A program made the position numbers and the translations under genes. A stretch of DNA of 64,000 nt, from the NCBI GenBank assembly GCA_045594025.1, contig JAZNXS010000020.1:1-64000 (forward strand). The letters are read 5' to 3'. The stretch's first letter is position 1; every line of letters begins with the position of its first letter. The notes under the pieces were generated by a model. It was given only the letters and a program-made list of their open reading frames with translations, did no database searches and was not told where the DNA came from. Positions 8,709 through 17,390 of this stretch are shown here, piece after piece. The DNA is from Scatosoma sp045594025. GTDB lineage: Bacteria; Bacillota; Clostridia; Christensenellales; Borkfalkiaceae.

Positions 8709-8714
8709 ATTATA
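8709..8714 (-). promoter_or_regulatory. Probable -10 element of the mdh-fumC-hdr-flx operon
   Basis: On the minus strand this reads TATAAT; a TTGTGT sequence 16 bp further upstream could be the -35 element. A second TATAAT lies at 8696-8701 and overlaps the inverted repeat. Confidence 0.5.
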
Positions 8715-8810
8715 ACATACTTTTTTCCGAACACAAAGCATTTCAAAGACCTTGTAACATATTTCAAATCGCTAAATCGATAAATTTTTATCATTTTCGA
8801 CTTTTTTACA

Positions 8811-8842
8811 AAAAAAAGCTCGCCCCCTCTTTGGGAACGAGC
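8811..8842 (-). terminator. Rho-independent terminator after the DUF308 gene
   Basis: On the minus strand a GCTCG..CGAGC stem with inner CCC/GGG pairing is followed by seven T. It closes the two-gene unit 9552-8858 and separates it from mdh. Confidence 0.8.
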
Positions 8843-8857
8843 CAAAATATAACAATT

Positions 8858-9343
8858 TTAATCTTCGTCTAATACGTTGATCAGCATAATACCGCCCTCA
8901 ATAAAAGCGAGGATTCCGCACACGATCAAAATCACCTCTACCGCCAAAGCTTGATGAATCAGGAGCAACGCGCCGATCAAAATAATCCCTGACGGAATAG
9001 AATAATCCAGCACCGTTTTAATCAACGAATCACAACGGTATTTTTTCTTAAGCTTGTCGTACAGAAATAAAACGCCGAAAATCAATAGCACGGCGGCAGC
9101 CACGTACAGCACCGCCTCTACCAGCACCCAACCGCAAAGAATAATCACCACCCCTACGGTAATTTTGATTACCGCTGGCGGCACTATGCGATTAAAAACG
9201 TCCATTGCGCCCAAAACAAGCAAGCAAACGCCTGCCACAGTCATTAAAATACCGATAAAACGGTCTTGCATAACAATCAGGAATACCCCGATTACCATTG
9301 TAAGAATTGCCGCAATGATTTTTTCGGATTTTTTCATCCGCAC
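8858..9343 (-). CDS. DUF308/HdeD-like small membrane protein
   Basis: 161 residues, almost entirely hydrophobic, with about five or six membrane segments arranged as short hairpins (for example VIGVFLIVM, VAGVCLLVLGAMDVF, ITVGVVIILCG, AAAVLLIFGVLF). The repeated G-x-x-L/I-G pattern and a basic loop (KLKKKYR) after the fourth segment resemble the DUF308/HdeD family, whose molecular role in Gram-positives is unknown. It starts 14 bp after the small cysteine-rich gene and ends just before a clear terminator, so the two form a small operon. Confidence 0.65.
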   Translation of the reverse strand: MRMKKSEKIIAAILTMVIGVFLIVMQDRFIGILMTVAGVCLLVLGAMDVFNRIVPPAVIKITVGVVIILCGWVLVEAVLYVAAAVLLIFGVLFLYDKLKKKYRCDSLIKTVLDYSIPSGIILIGALLLIHQALAVEVILIVCGILAFIEGGIMLINVLDED

Positions 9344-9357
9344 TCCTTCGAGCGTTT

Positions 9358-9552
9358 TTATTTGTGACGACGAATAACGGCAAGACGGATATATCCGTTA
9401 TGATATCTGTGCGCTGCGCGTGCGCAAGGATACGGTTCCGATTTGCGGCATTTCACGCAAAAATCGTAGCTACCGCACTTATCTTCCCCTGCCAAAACGC
9501 TATCGTACCACTTCGTGTTATCAAATTGATCCTGTTGGGTTTTGAAATTCAT
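9358..9552 (-). CDS. Small cysteine-rich protein of unknown function
   Basis: 64 residues. The start is set by an AAGGAGAG sequence 7-8 bp upstream of the ATG at 9552. The centre holds four cysteines in the order CGSYDFCVKC then PYPC (about residues 26-43), suggesting a metal-binding or disulfide knot; the tail is basic (IRLAVIRRHK). I do not recognise a named family. It precedes a DUF308-like membrane gene by 14 bp and shares its terminator. Confidence 0.55.
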   Translation of the reverse strand: MNFKTQQDQFDNTKWYDSVLAGEDKCGSYDFCVKCRKSEPYPCARAAHRYHNGYIRLAVIRRHK

Positions 9553-9685
9553 TATCGCTCTCTCCTTATTATATGCCATAAAATGCTTTTTTTGTCCTTT
9601 TGTTTATTATAATCAATTTTTAATTTTTTTTCAATAGTTTTTCGACATTTTTCCTCATTTTTTTTGCTTTTTTGCAAAATAAGTA

Positions 9686-9773
9686 CGCCGCAGTATCCAC
9701 TGCGGCGATGTTTTAAGGTTTACGGAGATTTTTCCCAACCTCCACACCGAAGTGCTGAGGGAAGATTTTCCTC
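9686..9773. repeat. Structured intergenic element with two hairpins
   Basis: A perfect 9-bp stem with 4-nt loop occupies 9686-9707 (CGCCGCAGT/ACTGCGGCG). A second, longer imperfect hairpin spans about 9724-9773, with the inner stem 9739-9760 having one mismatch and a UUCG tetraloop when read on the minus strand. No coding potential was accepted here. It lies between the kinase terminator and the small gene at 9552 and may be a dispersed repeat or a structured RNA. Confidence 0.5.
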
Positions 9774-9807
9774 CTCGCTCATGCATCGGCAATACTGCAT
9801 TATATGC

Positions 9808-9846
9808 AAAAAGGACGAAAAACAGCACCGTGTTTTCGTCCTTTTT
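9808..9846 (-). terminator. Terminator of the PfkB-family kinase gene
   Basis: AAGGACGAAAACA pairs with its complement around a short loop directly after the stop codon; five T follow on the minus strand. Confidence 0.85.
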
Positions 9847-9847
9847 T

Positions 9848-10771
9848 TTAAATTTTATTGACGCGTACCGTTGCGTACACTTCGTCATAGACCGTCTTTT
9901 CAAAAGAGCTATTCCCCGGATTCATTACGGTCGCCGTGCCTGCCGCTACGCCTGCGCGTAATATATCGGGCAAGGGCGCGCCCTCTGCTAGCTTCAGCGC
10001 CGCCGCCGACACCATGCCGTCCCCTGCGCCTACCGTGGAATTGACCGCCACGTTTACGCTTCTGCAATGGTAATTTTCTTTGCCATCCGTAATGACTGCA
10101 CCGTATCTACCCAAAGAAAGCATTACCCTCTTTGCGCCGCGATCTAGCAACTCATAACAGCCTGCCAGCATATCCTCCTTATCGGCAATATTTCTCCCCA
10201 GCGCATTTTCTAGCTCCTCAAGGTTCGGCTTCACCAAATCCACGCCTTCGTGAATCGCCGCAAACAATCGCGCGCCTGAAGCGTCGACGATTTTTAAACA
10301 TTTGGGATTTACCGCGCGGACCAAATCCGCATAAAACGAAGGTTCTGCGCTGCGGGGAAGTCCACCCGAAAGCACGGTGACAGCGCTTCTTGCAGAGTGT
10401 ATCCGCACCAGCTCCAACACCTCTTGCAACTTATCTGCGCCGACCTCCGTACCCACGTCGTTTACCTCCGTCAGCATAGATCGGTTATCGATAAATTTGT
10501 AATTTTCTCTGGCTCTTCCCTTATTCCAAACAAAGGAAAATTCCACGCCGTCCCTATCCAAAACGTTTTCAAACATATATCCGTTTTCATTGTACATGAG
10601 CCCGGTTGTATACGCTTTACCGCCCAAACGGCTGACGCCAAGGGCTACGTTGATGGCTTTCCCCGAATAAGAAATTGATTTGCTTTTGACTACGTTCGTC
10701 TTCCCGACGTTGAGCTTATCCAGCTCTATGGTGATGTCCGTGCAAGGACTCATACATACGGTTAATATCAT
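9848..10771 (-). CDS. fruK: PfkB-family kinase, probable 1-phosphofructokinase
   Basis: 307 residues, typical of the 1-phosphofructokinase/tagatose-6-phosphate kinase branch of the PfkB family, which phosphorylates fructose 1-phosphate or related sugar phosphates with ATP. Visible signatures are the N-terminal MILTVCMSPCTDIT strand, SGKAINVALGVSRLGG near 36-51, VKPNLEELE near 188, and the catalytic NSTVGAGDGMVSAA near 245-258. There is no adjacent fruA PTS gene or fruR, so the exact substrate is unsettled. It has its own consensus promoter and terminator, so it is monocistronic. Confidence 0.75.
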   Translation of the reverse strand: MILTVCMSPCTDITIELDKLNVGKTNVVKSKSISYSGKAINVALGVSRLGGKAYTTGLMYNENGYMFENVLDRDGVEFSFVWNKGRARENYKFIDNRSMLTEVNDVGTEVGADKLQEVLELVRIHSARSAVTVLSGGLPRSAEPSFYADLVRAVNPKCLKIVDASGARLFAAIHEGVDLVKPNLEELENALGRNIADKEDMLAGCYELLDRGAKRVMLSLGRYGAVITDGKENYHCRSVNVAVNSTVGAGDGMVSAAALKLAEGAPLPDILRAGVAAGTATVMNPGNSSFEKTVYDEVYATVRVNKI

Positions 10772-10818
10772 GTATATTTATCATCCCCCGCGGCCGCTTA
10801 CATTTGACCGTCCTATCT

Positions 10819-10847
10819 ATTATATTATATTTAACCGCAAATTTCAA
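10819..10847 (-). promoter_or_regulatory. Promoter of the PfkB-family kinase gene
   Basis: Minus strand TTGAAA (10842-10847), 17-bp spacer, TATAAT (10819-10824). Confidence 0.8.
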
Positions 10848-10880
10848 TACCAAAACGAAAAATATTTTGAATATCTTGTG

Positions 10881-10910
10881 AAAAAATAAAACCGCCCTAA
10901 AAAGGCGGTC
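10881..10910 (-). terminator. Terminator after pfkA
   Basis: ACCGCC/GGCGGT stem with a TTTTTA-type loop, followed on the minus strand by TTTATTTTTT. It lies 19 bp after the pfkA stop. Confidence 0.85.
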
Positions 10911-10928
10911 TTTTCCCATGGATGGATT

Positions 10929-11894
10929 TTACATGGAAATCATTCGCAGCGTTTCATACAAGTCGTAATTAAACGTCTTTTTCATCGATACGGCTTCGAT
11001 AATATCCATATCAATAATTTTGTTGTTGCGTATACCGACCACGCGGTTGCCAATGCCTTCGTTCAATAGACGCACCGCTTTATTGCCGAACTGCGCCGCA
11101 AGCATTCTGTCCGCCATGGACGGAGAACCGCCGCGCTGTACATGCCCTATACAGGTAGGACGTACGGAATATTCCGTTACTTCTTGCAGTTTCTTCGCGA
11201 ACTTTTCCGCACCCATAACACCTTCTGCGATAACGATAATATTCGAGTGTTTACCGTTTGCGCGCGAATGATTGATACTTGCTACAATATCGTCCATGTT
11301 AAACGCAATTTCAGGCACGACAATGATTTCCGCACCCGATGCAATACCGCTATACAAGGCAATATCGCCGCAATGTCTGCCCATTACTTCGACAACGGAA
11401 ACACGCTCGTGCGAGGTCATGGTATCACGCAGTTTGTTGATGATATCCAAACAGGTATTTACCGCCGTATCGAAGCCAAGCGTATAATCTGTATATTCCA
11501 AGTCGTTATCGATCGTACCGGGAATACCGATGGTAGGCACACCGTATTCGCTGAGCGCCTTCGCCCCTCTAAACGAGCCGTCGCCACCGATGACGACTAA
11601 GCCCTCAATACCATGCTTTTCCAATGTTTTTAAAGCCTTTTTCTGCCCTTCTTCCGTCAACATTTCCAAGCATCTTGCCGTTCTCAAACGAGTACCACCG
11701 CATTGTACGATATTAGAAACACTACGCATTTCCATGCGGTACATATTATCCTCGATTAACCCAGCATAGCCGCGCTCGATCCCATACACTTCCATGCCGT
11801 AATAAATAGCGGAACGGACAACCGCGCGAATTGCCGCATTCATCCCGGGCGCGTCGCCACCACTCGTTAATAAACCTATTCTTTTCATTTTCAT
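10929..11894 (-). CDS. pfkA: ATP-dependent 6-phosphofructokinase
   Basis: 321 residues, normal for bacterial PfkA, which makes fructose 1,6-bisphosphate in glycolysis. Visible motifs: GGDAPGMNAAIRAVV at 13-27, the ATP-site GGDGSFRGA near 103-111, the catalytic GTIDND near 125-130 and MGRHCGDIA near 169-177. The glycine of GGDGS is typical of ATP-dependent enzymes. It follows dnaE by 84 bp, as in many clostridial genomes where dnaE and pfkA are neighbours. The start has GAGAGGTAG upstream at reasonable spacing. Confidence 0.95.
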   Translation of the reverse strand: MKMKRIGLLTSGGDAPGMNAAIRAVVRSAIYYGMEVYGIERGYAGLIEDNMYRMEMRSVSNIVQCGGTRLRTARCLEMLTEEGQKKALKTLEKHGIEGLVVIGGDGSFRGAKALSEYGVPTIGIPGTIDNDLEYTDYTLGFDTAVNTCLDIINKLRDTMTSHERVSVVEVMGRHCGDIALYSGIASGAEIIVVPEIAFNMDDIVASINHSRANGKHSNIIVIAEGVMGAEKFAKKLQEVTEYSVRPTCIGHVQRGGSPSMADRMLAAQFGNKAVRLLNEGIGNRVVGIRNNKIIDMDIIEAVSMKKTFNYDLYETLRMISM

Positions 11895-11978
11895 CTACCT
11901 CTCGTTAATTATAACCAACCGTACCCACGATTGTATTTTTCATTCGTAATATTACTATATTACAACTTTTTCAATGCT

Positions 11979-14900
11979 TTATACAAGCTTAATACAGCTT
12001 TCCGCTAGGAAAGAGGATAATTCCGCCATCAGCGCCTTGTTTGGCGTTACCTTTTGCGAACACATCATCTTCTTACCATTTTTAACAAAGCAAACGGACG
12101 TTTCCCCAGCGTAATAAGTGAGCGTTTCCAACAGCTCTTCAATATCTTCGTCTTCCAAATCGGAGACGTTGAGCCATAAACGCTTTTCCGAATCAGGCTT
12201 TTCCGCCTTTGGACGAATGGGCTGCGCTTCTTCATCTGCATACGCAAAACCGCGTACAATGGGCGCTGCAGGGCGTTTTTCTACCGTTTCTTCCAACGTG
12301 AATTCCGTCATTTTATCTACGATAATTGCGGGGGCTTTGTCGTCTTCAATGCTGATTTTACCCGAAAGGGCAACTACCCTATCATTCTCTAAGAAATTAC
12401 GGATTCTTTCATACACTTTCGGGAAACATACGCACTCAATCGAGCCGTACAAATCCTCCACGGTAACGAACGCCATAAACGAACCGCTACGCGTTTTCAG
12501 CTTCTTGAATGCGGAAATCATACCGCCCATTGTGATTTCTTCGCCGTCGCGGATATGTTCGTATACCTTGATACCGCTATCCTCATCCTCTTCGCATTCC
12601 ATCATCGAACAGTTGAACGTTTTATCCTTGAAATAGGGTAAGAACTTTTCAAACGGATGTCCGCTGACGTATACGCCGAGCACAGATTTTTCTTTCGACA
12701 GCTTTTCCATCGTTTCGTATTCGGGAATATTCGGATAACGAATGTCAATAGCCTGTTCCTGAATGAAACCGCCGCTAAAGAGCGAGATTTGCATGCCGTT
12801 CTTTTCCTTTTCCCTTGCGTTTGCCTGCGCAAGCGCATCCTCGTACACCGCCGCCACTTGCGAACGCGCATAACCGAAACAATCGAATGCGCCTGCATAA
12901 ATCAAGCTTTCCACAATACGCTTGTTGATATATTTCGCGCAACGAGTAACGAAATCGGAAAAGCTTGCAAACAACCCATTTTCTTCCCGTTCTTTAATAA
13001 CCGACGCAATCGCTTCTTGCCCTACGCCGCGCAACGCGCCAAGCCCAATACGAAGCCCGTTCCCTTCTACCCAGAAAATATCCTTGGATTTATTGATATC
13101 GGGAGGCAGAACGGCAATATTCTTTTCCTTCATGTACATGATATACTTGGCGATTTCATCGCTCTTGTCGATTCTATCGTTCAAGATACCTGCCAAAAAT
13201 TCTTTCAAATAGAAATGCTTTAAATACGCCGTACGGTAAGCGACTACCGCATACGCCGCCGCGTGCGATTTGTTGAATGCGTACGAAGCGAAGCTTTCCA
13301 TATCTCCGAAAATCTTTGCGGCAACTTCCGCAGGGATTCCCTTGGATACGCAACCCGTGATCCCCTCCGCAGGCGCCCCGTAAATGAATTTATCTTTCTG
13401 TTCCATCAGCTCTTTCTTCTTCTTTTTCGACATGGCGCGACGTACAAGGTCCGCTTGACCGTACGTGTACCCTGCAAGCTGCTGGAATATCTGCATTACC
13501 TGTTCTTGATATACGATAACCCCGTAAGAGTTCTTCAAAATCGGCTCTAAAAACGGTGTATCGTATACAATGTATTCGGGATTGTGCTTATTTCTGATAT
13601 AAGTGGGAATGAAATCCATAGGACCGGGACGGTACAAGGAGATCCCTGCAATAAGGTCTTCCAAACAGTTCGGCTGTAAGTCCTTCATGAATTTCTTCAT
13701 GCCGCCTTGTTCAAGCTGGAACACAGCGTCAGTGTCCCCCGAGGCAATCAACTGATAAGCCTCCGGAACGTCCACGCCAATCTTGTTGAAATCAATGTCG
13801 ATCCCGTGCCCTTCCTTAATGTATTCCAAGGTGTTTTGAATGTCCGTAAGCGTCGTGAGAGCAAGGAAGTCCATCTTCAACATACCGACAGCTTCCACCT
13901 CTTTCATATCGAATTGTGTAACGATGTCGTCACCGTTTCTCGCCAAAGGCACGTTATCCGCCAATACCTTGTTACAGATAACGACGCCCGCCGCGTGTTC
14001 GGACGTGTTTTTGGGCATACCTTCCAACTTTAAGCCCATGTCAATAACACGGTGCAGTTCGTCGTTGTTTTCGTATACCTCGATAAATTCGGGGTTTTTC
14101 TTATCCTTCTGCTCTTTGAGCTTTTTCGCAAGCTCCCCTCGTTTTTCTTCCGAAAGATCGGGATCGGCAAGCTGTTTTTCCAGCTTGGGGATTTTTAAAC
14201 CGAGCAATTCGCCGATGGTGGATTTGCCGTCCATCAACTTTGCCACTTTATCCGTTTCCGAATACGGAACCCCCATAACGCGCCCTACGTCCTTGATAAC
14301 AGCACGAGAGGCAAGCGTACCGAACGTAACGATTTGCGCTACGTTTTCAGGATGATATTTTTCACGCACGTACGAAATGGTTTCGTGGCGGCGCTTTGTA
14401 CAAAAGTCCACGTCGAAGTCGGGCATGGAAACACGGTCAGGGTTCAAGAAACGCTCGAAAATCAAACCGTATTTCAAAGGATCGACGTCGGTGATACCTA
14501 TTGCGTACGCAACAATACTACCTACACCCGAACCTCGCCCCGGCCCTACGGGAATACCTTGCAAACGGGACCAGTTGATATAGTCCCATACAATTAAGAA
14601 ATAGTCCGCAAAGCCCATGGAAATAATAATGCCAAGCTCGTATTCTGCTCTTTCACGAATCGTTTCCGTGATTTCCGGATAACGCTTGGGCAAGCCCTCC
14701 CACGTCAGCCTCGTCAAATAGTCGGGCGAAGTAGAGCCGTCCACGGGTTTATATAAGGGAATCAACGATTTATCACGGATGGGATCCCCTTTAGGGGTAA
14801 TATCGAAAACGGGTTCTTCAATCTTATCCGCAATCACACGGGTGTTGGTGATCGCTTCGGGTACGTAATGGAAAAGCTCCATCATTTCGTCCCCCGACTT

Positions 14901-15620
14901 CATGTAGAACTCGTGCTCCTCAAAGCGCATTTTCGGGTTTGCCAACGTAGACTTCGTCTGGATACAAAGCAAAATTTCGTGCGCTTCCCAATCCTCTTTT
15001 TCGATATAATGCACGTCGTTCGTCGCAACAAGCTGAATATCCAGCTCTCTTGCGATCTTGATTAAATCGGGTAAAATTTGTTTTTGTTCTGCGATACCGT
15101 GATCTTGCAATTCAATATAGAAATCCTCGCCGAACACGTCCTTCATTTCCTGCGCCCAAGCTTTTGCGCCGTCGTAATCACCGCGCAATAAAAGCTGCGG
15201 CAAGCGCCCTGCTAAGCACGCGGAAAGACAAATTACCCCTTCACTGTACTGTTTGATTAAATCGTAGCTGATACGCGGCTTACCGCCGTAATATCCATCG
15301 ATAAACGAAAGAGAATCCAGCTTGACGATATTCTTATAACCCGTCTTATTTTTTGCAAGCAAAACGATATGCTCGTTCTTCCCCGGGCGTTTTTCTAAAT
15401 GGTTATCTACGGCGTACAGTTCGCACCCGATGATGTATTTAATACCTTTCTTTACGCATTCTTCTGCGAAATACAGCGAGGCGTACATATTGCCGTGATC
15501 GGTGATGGCACAGGCGTTAATGCCGTTTTTAACGAGATGGTCGATAAGATCGTCCACCTTTGCCGCACCGTCCAAAAGACTGTATTCCGTATGCAAATGT
15601 AAATGTACAAAATCCGTCAT
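11979..15620 (-). CDS. dnaE: DNA polymerase III alpha subunit
   Basis: 1213 residues. An N-terminal PHP domain (HLHLHTEYSLLDGAA at 6-20, then ITDHGNM) is followed by the C-family polymerase core with the catalytic triad region MPDFDVDFC near 400 and GPGRGSGVGSIVAYA. A tandem HhH region and an OB-fold (near 970-1060, GGMISAFKKLKTRSG) come next. Length is slightly above the usual 1100-1190, due to the C-terminal tail. The gene sits between whiA (19 bp upstream) and pfkA, a conserved clostridial order. It lacks the 3'-5' exonuclease insertion of PolC. Confidence 0.95.
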   Translation of the reverse strand: MTDFVHLHLHTEYSLLDGAAKVDDLIDHLVKNGINACAITDHGNMYASLYFAEECVKKGIKYIIGCELYAVDNHLEKRPGKNEHIVLLAKNKTGYKNIVKLDSLSFIDGYYGGKPRISYDLIKQYSEGVICLSACLAGRLPQLLLRGDYDGAKAWAQEMKDVFGEDFYIELQDHGIAEQKQILPDLIKIARELDIQLVATNDVHYIEKEDWEAHEILLCIQTKSTLANPKMRFEEHEFYMKSGDEMMELFHYVPEAITNTRVIADKIEEPVFDITPKGDPIRDKSLIPLYKPVDGSTSPDYLTRLTWEGLPKRYPEITETIRERAEYELGIIISMGFADYFLIVWDYINWSRLQGIPVGPGRGSGVGSIVAYAIGITDVDPLKYGLIFERFLNPDRVSMPDFDVDFCTKRRHETISYVREKYHPENVAQIVTFGTLASRAVIKDVGRVMGVPYSETDKVAKLMDGKSTIGELLGLKIPKLEKQLADPDLSEEKRGELAKKLKEQKDKKNPEFIEVYENNDELHRVIDMGLKLEGMPKNTSEHAAGVVICNKVLADNVPLARNGDDIVTQFDMKEVEAVGMLKMDFLALTTLTDIQNTLEYIKEGHGIDIDFNKIGVDVPEAYQLIASGDTDAVFQLEQGGMKKFMKDLQPNCLEDLIAGISLYRPGPMDFIPTYIRNKHNPEYIVYDTPFLEPILKNSYGVIVYQEQVMQIFQQLAGYTYGQADLVRRAMSKKKKKELMEQKDKFIYGAPAEGITGCVSKGIPAEVAAKIFGDMESFASYAFNKSHAAAYAVVAYRTAYLKHFYLKEFLAGILNDRIDKSDEIAKYIMYMKEKNIAVLPPDINKSKDIFWVEGNGLRIGLGALRGVGQEAIASVIKEREENGLFASFSDFVTRCAKYINKRIVESLIYAGAFDCFGYARSQVAAVYEDALAQANAREKEKNGMQISLFSGGFIQEQAIDIRYPNIPEYETMEKLSKEKSVLGVYVSGHPFEKFLPYFKDKTFNCSMMECEEDEDSGIKVYEHIRDGEEITMGGMISAFKKLKTRSGSFMAFVTVEDLYGSIECVCFPKVYERIRNFLENDRVVALSGKISIEDDKAPAIIVDKMTEFTLEETVEKRPAAPIVRGFAYADEEAQPIRPKAEKPDSEKRLWLNVSDLEDEDIEELLETLTYYAGETSVCFVKNGKKMMCSQKVTPNKALMAELSSFLAESCIKLV

Positions 15621-15639
15621 AATTCTTCCGTTTCTCTTT

Positions 15640-16587
15640 TTATTCCTGTCCGTATTTCTCAGCGAGCTCCATCAGCTTTCTCATACGGTGATTTAAACAA
15701 CTTTTACTGATTTTCAAATAATCGGCAAGCTCTTGCAAAGACATCGTTTCCTGTTGAAGACGAGTGTTTGCCAAGCTCTGCAATTCCTCGGAAATATCCG
15801 TAAATCCCTGCCATTTCATCAATTTTTTGATAGCAACCACTTGTTTTACCGCGGCGATTGCCGTTTTGTCCGCGTTGCCCGCCATACAATTTTGCGCGCG
15901 GTTATTTTGGTTCGCTTTGTCTCGTTTTTCTACCAGTGCAGAAAATTTCTTTAAGGCGTGCTCCGCGCCGATAATCCCCAGAAAATCAGAGATTGCCTCT
16001 TTGCTTTTTAAATACGTAACGAAGGTATCTTTGCGCTCTACCAGACGTACAATCAGCTCGAACTCGGCAAGCAAATCACAGAAATCCATCGCCGTATGCT
16101 TATCCGAAAACACAATTTCCAGATGGTAGCCGCTTTTGCTGTTTTCACGGGGCACAATACAGCTTCCGCCCCCTAAAAACGCGCCCTTAATATAGGCGAT
16201 TTCCGCCGCCTCGTCCGCGAGCAGCGAATCTGCAATTCCCTCGCGAATCTTTCCGTTTTTCTTCAATAAACCAAGCGTGGATAATACCTCTTGCGTCAAA
16301 ATAGGCGGACTTTGCAACAGCAATTTCCCTTTTCCACTCATTCTATCCACCGACGCATGCGTTACGGAAAGGTCTGCACCAAACAAATCAGAAAATGCCG
16401 TCATGAAAAATTCGGCAACGTTCTCCGTTTCACTAACGATGAAAAAGCTGGGGGCGCCGTTGTTTTCCCCCACAAAACCGCTGGTGCGGATAAATGCCGA
16501 TAAAGCCGCTTTTTTTTCGGCAACTGCGCTTTTATCCCCAACGCCTCGGTTGATGATTTCTTTTTTTAAATCGGTTGTAAAGCTCAT
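15640..16587 (-). CDS. whiA: WhiA-family DNA-binding regulator
   Basis: About 315 residues. The N-terminal part is the degenerate LAGLIDADG-type WhiA domain and the C-terminal part holds the helix-turn-helix ELADYLKISKSCLNHRMRKL near 285-305. WhiA affects cell division, chromosome segregation and, in Bacillus, other processes; it has no nuclease activity. I choose the ATG giving MSFTTDLKKE, the usual WhiA start, rather than an in-frame GTG 6 bp upstream. It is normally preceded by rapZ and yvcK; here the gene directly upstream is a PHP phosphoesterase with murB beyond. Confidence 0.93.
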   Translation of the reverse strand: MSFTTDLKKEIINRGVGDKSAVAEKKAALSAFIRTSGFVGENNGAPSFFIVSETENVAEFFMTAFSDLFGADLSVTHASVDRMSGKGKLLLQSPPILTQEVLSTLGLLKKNGKIREGIADSLLADEAAEIAYIKGAFLGGGSCIVPRENSKSGYHLEIVFSDKHTAMDFCDLLAEFELIVRLVERKDTFVTYLKSKEAISDFLGIIGAEHALKKFSALVEKRDKANQNNRAQNCMAGNADKTAIAAVKQVVAIKKLMKWQGFTDISEELQSLANTRLQQETMSLQELADYLKISKSCLNHRMRKLMELAEKYGQE

Positions 16588-16602
16588 GCCCACCCCGTCT
16601 AC

Positions 16603-17379
16603 TTACATGTGTTTCTTAAATTCCGCAAAACGGAATTGAGGATACCGTCCGTCGATATTATCTATCCTTTCCATCGGGAACGCAAGCCTTTCCAGCTGTT
16701 CCTCTACCAATTTTTTATCCCCTACGCGAGTCTTTGAATGCGCGTCCGAGTTGATGATAAACCGAGCCTCCGTCTTGACGACGATCTCGTTTAATTCCTC
16801 GTCGGTAAGATGCGTTTTTTTGGAGTTCAGCTCGATATACGTACCGTAATCTGCGGCACATTTTGCCACCTCCAAAGCGTTTGCAGGGCATTGAAAATTT
16901 AAATGCGTTATCGCGTCGATCGGGTTGTTTTTAATCGTATTGATATAGGCTTTCGTATTTTGCAACACCAGCTTGTCCGAGGGCTTTTTTGCAAATTTAT
17001 CTGCAAAAAAGTTTCCGCCGCCATAGCGAATCATATCGGAAAACTTATCATACCAAATGAATACGTGCTTTCCGCAAAGATAGATATCGAAATCCTCGTA
17101 ATCCTTCTTTGTTAAATCGGCTTTGCCGCTTATACCGCGGATATTCGATTCGATACCCACCAAAACGTCTATGCCGTATTTTTCCGCAGCCGCCTTACAT
17201 TCCGCCTTATAATCAGCCATTTGGCGACGTCGAATCCCAAACGCCACGTGAGAAAAGCCGTGGTCACTGATACCGATTTGCTTCAAACCGATTTCCTTTG
17301 CCGCAGCCACGTTTTCCGCGACGGTATTTTTGCCGTGAGAAAACGGCGTATGGGTATGATAATCTCCCGTTAAAACCAC
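16603..17379 (-). CDS. PHP-domain phosphoesterase
   Basis: 258 residues. Metal-binding motifs of the PHP fold are clear: DYHTHTPFSHG at 6-16, GISDHGFSH near 36-44, a later Glu (VGIESN), H (THLN), and C-terminal NSDAHS. The family includes histidinol phosphatases and YcdX-like enzymes; with no his genes nearby, the substrate is open. The start is a GTG with AAGGAG at 6 bp; no ATG alternative has a site. It overlaps neither neighbour but lies 11 bp from murB and, counted to the chosen start, 15 bp from whiA. A PHP gene in this position is common in clostridial murB-whiA clusters. Confidence 0.8.
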   Translation of the reverse strand: MVLTGDYHTHTPFSHGKNTVAENVAAAKEIGLKQIGISDHGFSHVAFGIRRRQMADYKAECKAAAEKYGIDVLVGIESNIRGISGKADLTKKDYEDFDIYLCGKHVFIWYDKFSDMIRYGGGNFFADKFAKKPSDKLVLQNTKAYINTIKNNPIDAITHLNFQCPANALEVAKCAADYGTYIELNSKKTHLTDEELNEIVVKTEARFIINSDAHSKTRVGDKKLVEEQLERLAFPMERIDNIDGRYPQFRFAEFKKHM

Positions 17380-17390
17380 AATTTACTCCT

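Noticed and set aside
9655..9903. 82-codon minus-strand frame over the structured element
   Set aside because: It overlaps the 3' end of the kinase gene and its terminator and spans two strong hairpins; no homology or ribosome site supports it.
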